The position numbers and the translations under genes were made by a program. A stretch of DNA of 64,000 nt from Pseudomonas sp. TH31 (GTDB lineage: Bacteria > Pseudomonadota > Gammaproteobacteria > Pseudomonadales > Pseudomonadaceae), in assembly GCF_016650815.1 (NCBI RefSeq), contig NZ_JAEKEZ010000033.1:372001-436000 (forward strand), written 5' to 3'. The stretch's first letter is position 1. Every line of letters begins with the position of its first letter. This document shows, piece by piece, positions 17,570-25,120 of the stretch. The notes below the pieces were generated by a model that saw nothing but the letters and a program-made list of their open reading frames with translations, ran no database searches and was not told the DNA's origin.

Positions 17570-18223
17570 ATGAAAGGTTTCAGAAGCATCTTGAATGCAG
17601 AGTTAGTAGCTCAAATATACCTAGAGGATAAGTCAATTGAGCTTATAAGCAAAAGATCCGGGGTGCCCAGTGACCTGGCAAGGTTTGCATTCACTTTAGC
17701 TCTCCGGGGCGTACATCCTAGTAGTCTTAGCCTTATTACTGATTTCAGACTAGACGACCACGTTCGTATACTGTTAGCTGATAAAGCTGTAACTCAAAGC
17801 ATTAAGGATGATTTCGATAAGTTCAAGGAAGCTTGGCGCAGGTTGCGTGACAGAGAACATGAGCGGCGGGACTCGATATGGCGACTAGAACTAATTAAGC
17901 CAGGGTCTAAGTCTGCTGAGCCATACCTGAAGTCTCTTTCAGAAATTAGGAATGCGGACGAAATAGATCCCATCGGCGAAGCTTCTGGGCTGAGCGTAGA
18001 TGAGGTTTTTGAGTTAGTACCTATCACTTCTGTGCCGGGATCAATTGACTACGTTGGGTATGACGATATTCCAGAGCCGTGGAGTGAGCGGTTTATTCAA
18101 GCTAGCGCAGGATCGACTGCTACTATACGTGGTGGTTATGCAGGAGACTGGAAGAAGTTTATCCGGCTGTGGAGCGTCGAAATGGAAATGCTTAAAAGGC
18201 ACCAAGAAGCAGCAAGCGTGTAA
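17570..18223 (+). CDS. Hypothetical protein of the integrated element
   Basis: A 217-residue protein preceded by AAAGGAG, a strong ribosome site, 9 bases before the ATG. The first 60 residues (VAQIYLEDKSIELISKRSGVPSDLARFAFTLAL) resemble a helix-turn-helix-like segment, followed by a charged helical region with REHERRDSIWR. There is no signal peptide or membrane helix. It is transcribed towards the relaxase gene and converges with it. DNA binding is possible but unproven. Confidence 0.5.
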   Translation: MKGFRSILNAELVAQIYLEDKSIELISKRSGVPSDLARFAFTLALRGVHPSSLSLITDFRLDDHVRILLADKAVTQSIKDDFDKFKEAWRRLRDREHERRDSIWRLELIKPGSKSAEPYLKSLSEIRNADEIDPIGEASGLSVDEVFELVPITSVPGSIDYVGYDDIPEPWSERFIQASAGSTATIRGGYAGDWKKFIRLWSVEMEMLKRHQEAASV

Positions 18224-18298
18224 GACAGAAAACGTCTGAGCTTCCGCATCATGCGTTGCTCGACGTTAGATTGCTTGCTGGCTATTATCTCAAGTAAC

Positions 18299-19441
18299 TT
18301 AAATAGCCAATTCTTGCTCTTCGGGGAATAGAAGCTTCTTACCTGGTACGTACTCCAAGTAATACCTATTTCCCTGAGATTCTGTTGCTTTGAATTTGCC
18401 CCCGAAAATCTTATCAATGATTGCAAGTATGTCTTCGATCATCTTAAAGACTTCGATTTGCTTGGCGGTGAAACGAATGTAGAGGCGTTTACTTCTATTG
18501 CTGAATTCGTAGAAGTAGACTCTAACTCTTTCTTGTTCTTCGCTATCTCTTCTTGCAATTTCGTCCTGAAGTTCTGAAATGGTTTCTGGGTCATAGTTAA
18601 TTCCTTCTTGCGTGATTAGTTTGTGCCATGTCAGGCGTGAGCGTTTGAGTTGTCTGCCGCTGATATGTTTGCCATCAAACTCGAAGCTGATGCCTTTGGG
18701 TTGGCCTTCTTCATTGAGCGTGAGGTGTATGTAGACCTTCTGCTTTCTGAGCAAGCGGGTGAAGGTGAACATGTCTCCTTGGGCTTGGTTAGTGGCTTCG
18801 ATGGCTCCAGCGACCTTGGCGATCATCCTGTGCTTGAACGGCAGGTCATCATCCTTCAATGAGGCCTGGAGCTCCGCGTGAGTGATTGAGACGCCCCACG
18901 TATCTTTAGGTCGAGGTGCTTTTGAGAGGCCGAAGCGGTCTTCAATCTCTGACACAGATTCCATGCTGATTGAGCGCTCGTTGCTGTCTTTGACCATGCT
19001 GAACGTCTCATCCAGGCGGATGCGGTTGGCAACGATGTGGACGTGCTGGTGGTCTTTGTCCTGGTGCATGACAGCCACGTACTGGTTCGTCTCGTCGAAG
19101 CCAAGGTCGTTTAGATACTTTCGCACTGCTGAGCGCCACTGTGACGGGTTGAGTGACTCGCCAGGCCGTAGGGAAAGCATCGCGTGGAAGACCGGCTTAA
19201 TGGCCTTCTCTGAGTCGATTGTCATACGCCTCATCATCTCAACGCTGTCGAACTCCCTGATCATCTCCAGCACGTCGTCTTCGCTGCCCGCGAGGATGCC
19301 TGGAAGCGGGTCTGGGCTTAGGCAGTTCGAGTCGATAGTCCGGATGCCGGTGATTTCGTGATCGTGCTTGGTGCAGCCGAAGATGTACCGGATGCGGCCT
19401 TTGAATGAGCCTGAGGATTTGGGGAAAATCTTGCCGATCAT
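18299..19441 (-). CDS. Relaxase / mobilization nuclease
   Basis: A 380-residue relaxase of the MobA/VirD2-like superfamily. The three-histidine metal motif is clear at residues 126-135 (HQDKDHQHVH), followed by IVANRI. A tyrosine near the N-terminus (Y19 in RYIFG) is the likely nicking residue. The C-terminal half is helical and basic and may hold the transfer signal or DNA-binding functions. It nicks an oriT and pilots the strand through a helper conjugation system. It overlaps the MobC-like gene by 4 bases (ATGA), giving a mobC-relaxase operon. No coupling protein or mating-pair genes are visible, so the element would be mobilizable rather than self-transmissible. Confidence 0.85.
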   Translation of the reverse strand: MIGKIFPKSSGSFKGRIRYIFGCTKHDHEITGIRTIDSNCLSPDPLPGILAGSEDDVLEMIREFDSVEMMRRMTIDSEKAIKPVFHAMLSLRPGESLNPSQWRSAVRKYLNDLGFDETNQYVAVMHQDKDHQHVHIVANRIRLDETFSMVKDSNERSISMESVSEIEDRFGLSKAPRPKDTWGVSITHAELQASLKDDDLPFKHRMIAKVAGAIEATNQAQGDMFTFTRLLRKQKVYIHLTLNEEGQPKGISFEFDGKHISGRQLKRSRLTWHKLITQEGINYDPETISELQDEIARRDSEEQERVRVYFYEFSNRSKRLYIRFTAKQIEVFKMIEDILAIIDKIFGGKFKATESQGNRYYLEYVPGKKLLFPEEQELAI

Positions 19442-19731
19442 AGAAGACCCCCAACGTTAATCTTGGCGATGTGCTTTACCTTGGCCAGAAGCTCGCAACC
19501 TGGCTTCTCAGCATTGACCATCGCTGCCAGGCTCATAAGCTCACGTGCGATCTGAACAACGTCAGAGCCGATCTTTGGCTTGACGCTATTGTTCGCTACG
19601 AAGTCCCTGATGAAGGCTCCTGCGGCTTTGTATCCGGCCTCGGACATCTTGCTCTCAAGTGACTCCATCTCGGACTTACTAAGCCTTATAGTGATCCTGG
19701 TGTCCTTGTTTTGCTTCTCAATAGTTTTCAT
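19438..19731 (-). CDS. MobC-like relaxosome accessory protein
   Basis: A 97-residue protein beginning with a ribbon-helix-helix-like segment (DTRITIRLSKSEMESLESKMSEAGY), then AGAFIRDFV and a helical C-terminus. This is the MobC/relaxosome accessory pattern: a small DNA-binding protein that opens oriT for the relaxase. It is upstream of and coupled to the relaxase gene by ATGA. The region before it (19732-20088) holds palindromes that could be its binding sites. The family identity is by pattern and context. Confidence 0.75.
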   Translation of the reverse strand: MKTIEKQNKDTRITIRLSKSEMESLESKMSEAGYKAAGAFIRDFVANNSVKPKIGSDVVQIARELMSLAAMVNAEKPGCELLAKVKHIAKINVGGLL

Positions 19732-19809
19732 CTTGTCTCACCTTTTTATTGTTGTTCTAGGAGAGCCTTTAGTACGCAACACCCGGAGGGATGTGAGTAG
19801 CCGCTTAAT

Positions 19810-20063
19810 TGTCTGACATAGACACAACTGGCTATAAACAAGCTCTAAACCTATTATGGAAAATGAGCAAAAGGTGGTTCAAGTGAATTTGTAAGTTATT
19901 TAAGATTATTTGTTTTTATACCTAATGTTTCGCAAGGTGTGAATGCGAAATCGCAGTATGGTAGTGCGATTTCGCAAACGACTAAAGCGAATTCGCAGTC
20001 ATGTAAAGCAAAGTCACAAGGCGTATTTGTGCTTTCGCTATAACATAGTGCGAATTCGCAGTC
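19810..20063. repeat. Palindrome cluster upstream of mobC (candidate oriT or operator array)
   Basis: This 357-base non-coding stretch holds four near-identical palindromes of the form GCGAAWTCGC: 19944-19957, 19965-19976, 19987-20000 and 20049-20063, three of them followed by AGT or AGTC. Between the third and fourth, GCAAAGTCACAA and TTGTGCTTTCGC (20007-20038) form an imperfect inverted repeat. Nearer mobC, TGTCT-GACAT-AGACA (about 19812-19826) is another. The location between a mobilization operon and the integrase fits an oriT or repressor/excisionase array. Confidence 0.65.
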
Positions 20064-20088
20064 GTATTATGCGTTGATCGATAGTTGG

Positions 20089-21477
20089 CTAGAGGCTTAC
20101 GGATTTCGTATCTAAGGTTCGAGAGTCAAGTGGAGTCAAAGTTGAGAGAAAGCCACGACATGCGAAATCTTTAGTAAGGCCTGCGCTTCGGAGAATTTCC
20201 TCTTCAATTTTAGAGCTTGCTCCTCTAATCTCAGATAGGTATGCAACTTTATAGCCGTCAGTCACATCTACAGTTTTACCTCTGCCGTCATGATTGCAGA
20301 GAACCTTGATATAGAATGCCCCTACGCCTGCGCGCTCAGCGATAGACATGAAGCTGGCTCTCATGATCTTACGCTGAAGATGATCTCCATCTCCAACTCG
20401 CTTTGATATGCGCTTGAGGAAATCTCGGACATTAGACTCACTGACTTTATCCTGCGTAACCCCAGGGAAGACATACTCGCCAGAAGAGTGCTTCATCGCA
20501 TATAAAAGCTGGCAGTAAGCCGAGTCGTTCAGAACCAGATGGAATTCATGTCCATTTTTCAGGGTGTCATTCTCGTTACCTTTATTTCTCTTTGGAAAAA
20601 TAATGGCGCGTGTTTTATGACACACATAAGAGCGTCGGATCTTGTTGATCTCACCTGGCCTTACTCCGGTGAACAGCATGAAAAGAACCGCAGCCGATAC
20701 GGGTTTAAATGAAGTTGGCACGTCTCTCAATGGTGGCGTATCAGCAACATCGATACAGCCCTTAATAAAACCATCAAGGTCATGTGGGTTAATGCGAATC
20801 TTATCGCGATTAGACTCGTGCCATCCTCCAGTATGCTTCATGATATCGACAGGGTTATACTTGTAGATTGGATCACCCAAATCGTTTTTATACCAAACAA
20901 TTGAGAACGAGAAAATCCCCCTCAGCAAACCTACTGCTTTATTTGCAGATCTTTCTCTAGGGGGTGTAACTTTTCCGCTTGGCCTGGTCGCCGGCAGAGT
21001 AGTTTCCTCGTGTAAATTAGAAACGTCATCGCTTGTTATGCTTGCAATTGCCCTAGAACCATATTTCGGCTTGATATAGTTATTATAGGTTCGCGTGTAA
21101 TCATCAATCGTTGTTTGAGTGATCTTGTTATTTTTACGTCGAAGTAAGTTTTCGAAAGCCATGTCAAGCGTGAGGCTATCCCTCAGAGACTTAGCTTCTT
21201 TGGCTTCCAAAATTACATCAAGGTTCGCGTAGGTCTTTGTGGCCAACTCCCTCACAGATGGCAACTTTGTTGTCTTCACATCAAATGGTTCAAGCTTAAT
21301 TCTGTGGTCTTTACCTTTGATTTTGCGAACAACAAAAAATGTCTTACCACCAGCCTTAGTAACACGGAGGGCGAGGCCTTTGACCATAATGTCATATACC
21401 AACATGTCTGACTTGTCATCGGGACATACAAGGGCTTCTAGTGAAGCCTTATTAAAAATGAATTTTTGAGCGGCCAC
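20089..21477 (-). CDS. Tyrosine integrase (P4-type)
   Basis: A 462-residue tyrosine recombinase with an N-terminal DUF4102-like arm-binding domain (KGLALRVTKAGGKTFFVVRKIKGK), a core-binding domain and a catalytic domain. Catalytic candidates are R273 (FTGVRPGE), K370-x-x-R373 in place of the usual HxxR, H396 (CNHDG) and Y409. The gene starts 76 bases from a tRNA-Leu and reads away from it, as integrases of tRNA-associated islands do. It would catalyse integration and excision of the element. The replaced first histidine of the HxxR box is tolerated in some family members. Confidence 0.88.
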   Translation of the reverse strand: MAAQKFIFNKASLEALVCPDDKSDMLVYDIMVKGLALRVTKAGGKTFFVVRKIKGKDHRIKLEPFDVKTTKLPSVRELATKTYANLDVILEAKEAKSLRDSLTLDMAFENLLRRKNNKITQTTIDDYTRTYNNYIKPKYGSRAIASITSDDVSNLHEETTLPATRPSGKVTPPRERSANKAVGLLRGIFSFSIVWYKNDLGDPIYKYNPVDIMKHTGGWHESNRDKIRINPHDLDGFIKGCIDVADTPPLRDVPTSFKPVSAAVLFMLFTGVRPGEINKIRRSYVCHKTRAIIFPKRNKGNENDTLKNGHEFHLVLNDSAYCQLLYAMKHSSGEYVFPGVTQDKVSESNVRDFLKRISKRVGDGDHLQRKIMRASFMSIAERAGVGAFYIKVLCNHDGRGKTVDVTDGYKVAYLSEIRGASSKIEEEILRSAGLTKDFACRGFLSTLTPLDSRTLDTKSVSL

Positions 21478-21553
21478 GGGGGTTCCTTAGATTCGTCTTA
21501 ACCTGTTGATTTGCTCTGTCTTTTCGTGTCTAATCGTTGGCCTGCTACCCACC

Positions 21554-21640
21554 GCCCTGATGGTGAAATTGGTAGACACACCGCACTTAAAATGCGTCGT
21601 CCTTACGGATGTGCCGGTTCGACTCCGGCTCGGGGCACCA
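21554..21640 (+). tRNA. tRNA-Leu (anticodon UAA)
   Basis: An 87-base gene with encoded CCA. The 7-bp acceptor stem (GCCCTGA with TCGGGGC) pairs fully with one G-U. The anticodon stem CGCA/TGCG encloses loop CTTAAAA, so the anticodon is TAA. There is a long variable arm, as in class II tRNA-Leu, and the T arm GTTCGACTC is present. It lies inside the element if 21970-22026 is attR, making it an element-borne tRNA. Confidence 0.93.
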
Positions 21641-21829
21641 TCTTCAGATTCACCCCTTCGTTCCACACCCTTGACTTCAGCCACCCATCATCTGCGTCTA
21701 ACGTCCTTGCGATGATTTTTGGCTGCCCTGTGTCTATTTTTTAACCAATTCCCTCATCGATAACGCCTGGTAGCTCTTGGGAGCTGCTTGGTAGCTGCGG
21801 CTGAAAGCTCCCAATTTCTGGAGCATTCC

Positions 21830-21973
21830 GAGCTCAGCTCTCGACATCCCTTGCTGACCCGGCAAGAGTCACTCTAAGTGCCTGATTTGACAAGTTTTTC
21901 AGCCCAGAAACACGGCTCAAAGCTGAGCTCAGCTCTCGACTGCTCTCCGGAAGCGATGTAGGGCAGAGTGACT
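21830..21973. repeat. Repeats next to the att site (possible integrase arm sites)
   Basis: GAGCTCAGCTCTCGAC occurs twice as a 16-bp direct repeat (21830-21845 and 21925-21940). AGTCACTCT (21867-21875) and AGAGTGACT (21965-21973) form an inverted repeat whose right half touches the tRNA fragment. The rest of 21641-21969 holds no gene. This is what an attP arm region can look like. Confidence 0.5.
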
Positions 21974-22026
21974 TAAAATCCCCCGCTCGTAAGGGCGTGC
22001 CGGTTCGATTCCGGCTTCGGGCACCA
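21970..22026 (+). other. attR candidate: 3' half of a tRNA-Leu
   Basis: This stretch begins at the anticodon loop (GACTTAAAATC) and runs through variable arm, T arm and acceptor to CGGGCACCA. It carries the right half of a tRNA-Leu(UAA) that differs from the complete one at 21554. Bases upstream do not continue the tRNA. A 3' half starting at the anticodon loop is the expected attR after integration in that loop, and the restored 5' half would be left of the window. Confidence 0.6.
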
Positions 22027-22034
22027 TGAATATC

Positions 22035-22075
22035 AAGGGCTTGCGTGAGATTTCTCATGCAGGCCCTTATCTTTT
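22035..22075 (+). terminator. tRNA-Leu terminator
   Basis: AAGGGCTTGC(G)TGAGA with TCTCATGCA(G)GCCCTT forms a long hairpin followed by ATCTTTT, 9 bases after the CCA of the tRNA fragment. A diverged copy of this hairpin follows the second tRNA remnant at 25033-25065. Confidence 0.8.
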
Positions 22076-22107
22076 GCGCTCCGCAGTTTTAGAGTCTGCT
22101 CCGTAAC

Positions 22108-22510
22108 TCACTTGGTCGGGGTGACTTTTTTACCGATCCTTTTCCGGATGTAATTCTCCGTCATCACTACGGTTCTGTGCCCGAGCTGATCCTTGGCCCG
22201 CATAATGTCTCCGCTGGATTCTGCTTTGTCGGTACCGGCCTTGGCACGAAAATCGCGCATCAGGAATCCGCTTTATCCACTCCTGCGGCCTCGTGCGCTG
22301 CGTCAAACCTCCCTCGCAACATGCTGCTGGTCATTGGCTGGCCGTTGTCCATGACAATCAGTCTGGCGGTCCGGATTCTGTGTCCCGCCTTCCTGGCAAG
22401 GATTCGATCAATCACGACCTTCAGTTCCCCTACAATCACAATCCGTCTTTTCGCTCCGACGCCACGGGCGAGTGAAATTGACGAGTTGCTGCCGCATAGA
22501 TGGACGCCCG
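22108..22510 (-). pseudogene. Tyrosine integrase remnant (catalytic C-terminus)
   Basis: On the minus strand one can read ARGVGAKRRIVIVGELKVVIDRIL, then MTSSMLRGRFDAAHEAAGVDKAD, and in another frame LMRDFRAKAGTDKAESSGDIM, QLGHRTVVMTENYIRKR and a stop at 22108. Together these form the catalytic end of a phage-type tyrosine recombinase, including the LGH box and the nucleophilic tyrosine in TENYI. The frame change is at AA 22265-22266, where one more T on the minus strand would join the parts. The N-terminal half is missing. It adjoins the tRNA-Leu fragment and marks a second, degraded insertion at this locus. Confidence 0.8.
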
Positions 22511-22790
22511 TTTAACCACGCAAAGTGTGTTGGGCGGACGCTTGTACTACAAAACCGCTGGTCAGTTTTCAATGCAATCCAATAGGCAAGAGACTATTTT
22601 TTGTGATCGGGTCGGTCAGTAACGGGAGGTATTAAGAAGTAATTGAAGCGATAATTTGAGCTGGACCAAATGACGTTGATTTCAGGATGGAGCTTGATTA
22701 AGGCGCGGTGCATCGTTCAGGCGATGCGTATCCAGACTTCTAGTCTGCAACGCAAAACCCGCCACCTTTAGCTTGTTAAGGAGAACACAA

Positions 22791-23231
22791 ATGGCAATCA
22801 GCGAAGTACTCGAAACACCAGATAAGACGGCTCTAGTCGAAGCTGAGGTGTACCGTTGGTATAAACTCTTCTTTCCGTGGTCACGCGGCGTGTCTTCCAA
22901 GTCGGAAGGTGCCATCAAGCCCTTGTACGATGCGTTGGCGAGCGAGTTCCGAGTGGTGCTCACGGATGGTCAAATCATGGGGCGGACTGACTACTGGGAG
23001 CGACTCTGGGACCTTTACGGGACGCGTGCTGGAAGCCCCGAATCGCACATCATCAATCTCTCGATCACACCCCTTCCAGGGGACTTCTTCCTGACGGTAT
23101 TCGATCTCGTCAAGGACGGAATTACCAAGAAAAAAATCGATTCGGCGCTCATGCGCGTCGATCACACCTCCCCATCGGGAATCTCGTGGATTTACGTCCA
23201 CGAAAGCGAGCACGAGAGGTCGTTCACGTGA
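22791..23231 (+). CDS. Hypothetical protein, possible NTF2/SnoaL-like fold
   Basis: A 146-residue protein starting at ATG 22791, preceded by AAGGAG 9 bases upstream. The pattern EVYRWYKLFFPWSRG, PLYDALASEFRVVLTDGQIMGRTDYWERLWDLYG resembles NTF2-like (SnoaL/DUF4440) proteins: N-terminal helices followed by a curved sheet. No catalytic role can be assigned. It lies between two tRNA-Leu remnants, in a degraded island. The 3' end is followed in the same frame by another open stretch (23265-23447), so the gene could once have been longer. Confidence 0.55.
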   Translation: MAISEVLETPDKTALVEAEVYRWYKLFFPWSRGVSSKSEGAIKPLYDALASEFRVVLTDGQIMGRTDYWERLWDLYGTRAGSPESHIINLSITPLPGDFFLTVFDLVKDGITKKKIDSALMRVDHTSPSGISWIYVHESEHERSFT

Positions 23232-23264
23232 GTCGCTCAATTCCCATTCGGCACGCCGGGGTCG

Positions 23265-23447
23265 GTGCACGACTCACAGTATGCCGAGATTCTCATGGAA
23301 ACCCTGCGCAAGGGCGAGCCGGTAGGCGTGCTTGTCGCCTCTATCATCGAATCGCAGGTCAGGTCCGTGTGTTTGACTCAAGCAGCGGATGTTGCAATTG
23401 GGCCGGTTCGAATAAAGCTGTTCCGGGAAGGTGGGCTGAGCGTGTAA
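23265..23447 (+). CDS. Small hypothetical protein, possibly a fragment
   Basis: Sixty codons from GTG 23265, in the same frame as the previous gene but after its TGA. The in-frame residues before the GTG (QFPFGTPGSV) also look like protein, and the body (AEILMETLRKGEPVGVLVASIIESQVRSV) has ordinary coding character. It could be a separate short gene or the broken 3' part of a larger one. No ribosome site is obvious and no family is recognised. Confidence 0.35.
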   Translation: MHDSQYAEILMETLRKGEPVGVLVASIIESQVRSVCLTQAADVAIGPVRIKLFREGGLSV

Positions 23448-23509
23448 CGCTTTTGGTTTCTGGCAGTCAGCAAAAAGCCTGGACATTGCCAGGCTTCATT
23501 GAAAATCAC

Positions 23510-23680
23510 TCAGCGCGAATAGAGCTTCCTCACTTGCTCCGTGCGTTCGAGAGAGGATCTGCTCTTTCGCCTTTGAACCCAGCTCCAGAAGGCGTGTATG
23601 GGGTGAAGAAAGGCTGCAAGTACGCAAACCAGCATGATGATGAAGAGTGAAATCAGCGGGACGCTTTCGTGCGAGAACAT
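23510..23680 (-). CDS. Small single-pass membrane protein
   Basis: A 56-residue protein, MFSHESVPLISLFIIML at the start, with one strong membrane helix (about residues 8-30) followed by a basic, Arg/Ser-rich tail (VQRRKSRSSLERTEQVRKLYSR). GGAGT lies 7 bases before the ATG at 23680. The size and topology resemble small Pseudomonas inner-membrane proteins of unknown role. The positive tail implies an N-out, C-in orientation. Confidence 0.55.
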   Translation of the reverse strand: MFSHESVPLISLFIIMLVCVLAAFLHPIHAFWSWVQRRKSRSSLERTEQVRKLYSR

Positions 23681-23730
23681 GGTGGGTTACTCCTGTATTC
23701 ACTATGTCGGACACTTGAGGGTAGTCAACT

Positions 23731-23757
23731 AAGCTCATGTTTGCATGAGCTTTTTTT
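23731..23757 (+). terminator. Strong hairpin terminator
   Basis: AAGCTCATG-TTTG-CATGAGCTT with a seven-T tail. It points rightwards and no annotated gene ends close by, so it may end a short untranslated transcript or readthrough from 23447. Confidence 0.75.
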
Positions 23758-23847
23758 AAAGATTTGTTCATTTTTAATGACTTGAAACATGCATCTTTAG
23801 CTGTTATTCGCGTAGTTTTGCCACTCAGTCATGAGTCAATCGTCAGA

Positions 23848-23945
23848 GCTGATCCGGCTCGTGCTTGATCGGATCAGCGTCAGGTTATGGCCGATTTCTG
23901 CCTATTACGTCTGACAGAAATCGACCAGAACGAGATTAACCTGAC
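23848..23945. other. 98-base block of three perfect 9-bp inverted repeats
   Basis: GCTGATCCG (23848) pairs with CGGATCAGC (23870-23878). Immediately after, GTCAGGTTA (23879) pairs with TAACCTGAC (23937-23945) and encloses CGATTTCTG (23892) pairing with CAGAAATCG (23915-23923). The two structures abut with no gap. There is no open reading frame; a structured RNA, cruciform or recombination site is possible. Confidence 0.6.
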
Positions 23946-24012
23946 TGGGCAACCAAACCTGCGTTGGCACAGGCCGCCATCATTCGTTCGATACCCAACC
24001 CAATAGCCGGGT

Positions 24013-24573
24013 TTAGCGTTTGATCAGGGAGATCTTCGTGCCTTCGATGCTGACCCCGGCCATTAACCCTTGCTGGTCGAAGATAAACGCGTACGCGTCG
24101 TCTTTCAGCGTCGAGCTGGACAGGTTCTTCGAAATCCCTTCATCAACCACAACAACAGTTGGCCCTACACCGATTTCCCAACCCTTGGTCTCACTTACAT
24201 ATTTCAAAGCTTTGTCGGTCATCAGAAAAACTACATAGCCATACGACTGAGCGCCTGCCTGCAGCCCCCATGACCCGGTGACGGAGTTGTAATAACCCGC
24301 TACTTTCGTGCCCTTCAATAATTCACCTTCGCCATAGCTGCCGCCGAACACAAGGCCCGCTTTGATGATATTGGGGAAGACAAGCACAGCTTTGGCTTTG
24401 TGCGAGAGGGTTTCGGCAAAAGGAGTGGCTTTGTAGAGATTTTGCAACGCTTGCCGAGAGCTGGCATTCAGATCTTCGGCGGTGGCTGCACTGGCATTGT
24501 TCAGGAGGCTCGCCGATGCCAATGAGGCTGTTGCGAGGAAGATCGATAGGAAGAACCGCATTGATTGAGTCAT
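24013..24573 (-). CDS. YSC84/lipid-binding domain exported protein
   Basis: A protein of 186 residues from ATG 24573, preceded by GGAGTACGGAA. A signal peptide (MRFFLSIFLATASLASASLL) starts it. The mature part shows the Ysc84 actin/lipid-binding domain: KAVLVFPNIIKAGLVFGGSYGEGEL, then GYYNSVTGSWGLQAGAQSYGY and a final DAYAFIFDQQGLMAGVSIEGTKI. Bacterial members (BPSL1445-like) are exported and probably bind lipids at the envelope. A longer start at 24597 is open but lacks a better ribosome site. No linked operon is seen. Confidence 0.85.
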   Translation of the reverse strand: MTQSMRFFLSIFLATASLASASLLNNASAATAEDLNASSRQALQNLYKATPFAETLSHKAKAVLVFPNIIKAGLVFGGSYGEGELLKGTKVAGYYNSVTGSWGLQAGAQSYGYVVFLMTDKALKYVSETKGWEIGVGPTVVVVDEGISKNLSSSTLKDDAYAFIFDQQGLMAGVSIEGTKISLIKR

Positions 24574-24982
24574 TTCCGTACTCCGATAAGGGAGCATTGG
24601 ATGAGAGCAATAGACAGCGCCTGCGTCAGGCAGGAACCGAATCTACTGAAAGTTACCCGGCGCACCCTAAAGTGTGTGAATCGCAAGCTTCGCTCTTGAA
24701 GGATGCAGGCCAAAGCCGCTGATCAGTCGCGATGCCGTCAATTGTATTGACCACTGTGTAAGGGCCGGGTTCGTCGTCAGAAGTTGCTTTTGGCCAATAG
24801 CAGTTATTCCGTTGTTCAGCTACGCATTGGTTTTTGTTGATTTTGTAATGCCTGGAAGGGAGCAGGTCGGAATTTTGCATAGCGATTACGCTGTGGAGAG
24901 CTCAACATAGCGCTGGTAAAGAGGAGCTGGAGATAGGGCGTTTGGCCGGTGGAACGCCGGATGCACCGTGCGCTGCTTGGCG

Positions 24983-25065
24983 CCGTAAGAAAGTGCCGGT
25001 TCAGTTCCGTCTTCGGGCACCCCTATATATCGAAGGCCTGCATGAGGTTTATCATGCAGGCCTTT
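24983..25065 (+). other. Degenerate tRNA-Leu 3' end plus terminator (second att scar)
   Basis: CGTAAGAAAGTGCCGGTTCAGTTCC and TCTTCGGGCACCCC resemble the variable arm, T arm and acceptor of the fragment at 21970-22026 but with several changes. The following hairpin GAAGGCCTGCATGA/TCATGCAGGCCTTT matches the terminator at 22035. The two copies bracket 22027-24982 like att scars. The rest of the gap 24574-25108 shows nothing else. Confidence 0.6.
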
Positions 25066-25120
25066 GTCGTTTCCGTTTCGCTATTTTTGACAGCATGGAG
25101 CTTCAGTTTTGATTTCAGTG

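Noticed and set aside
23848..23945. Integron attC site
   Set aside because: The arms lack the GTTRRRY/RYYYAAC core sequences required of attC, and no integron integrase is present.
24653..24880. Small minus-strand gene of 75 codons
   Set aside because: No ribosome site and no recognisable protein features; treated as part of the non-coding scar region.
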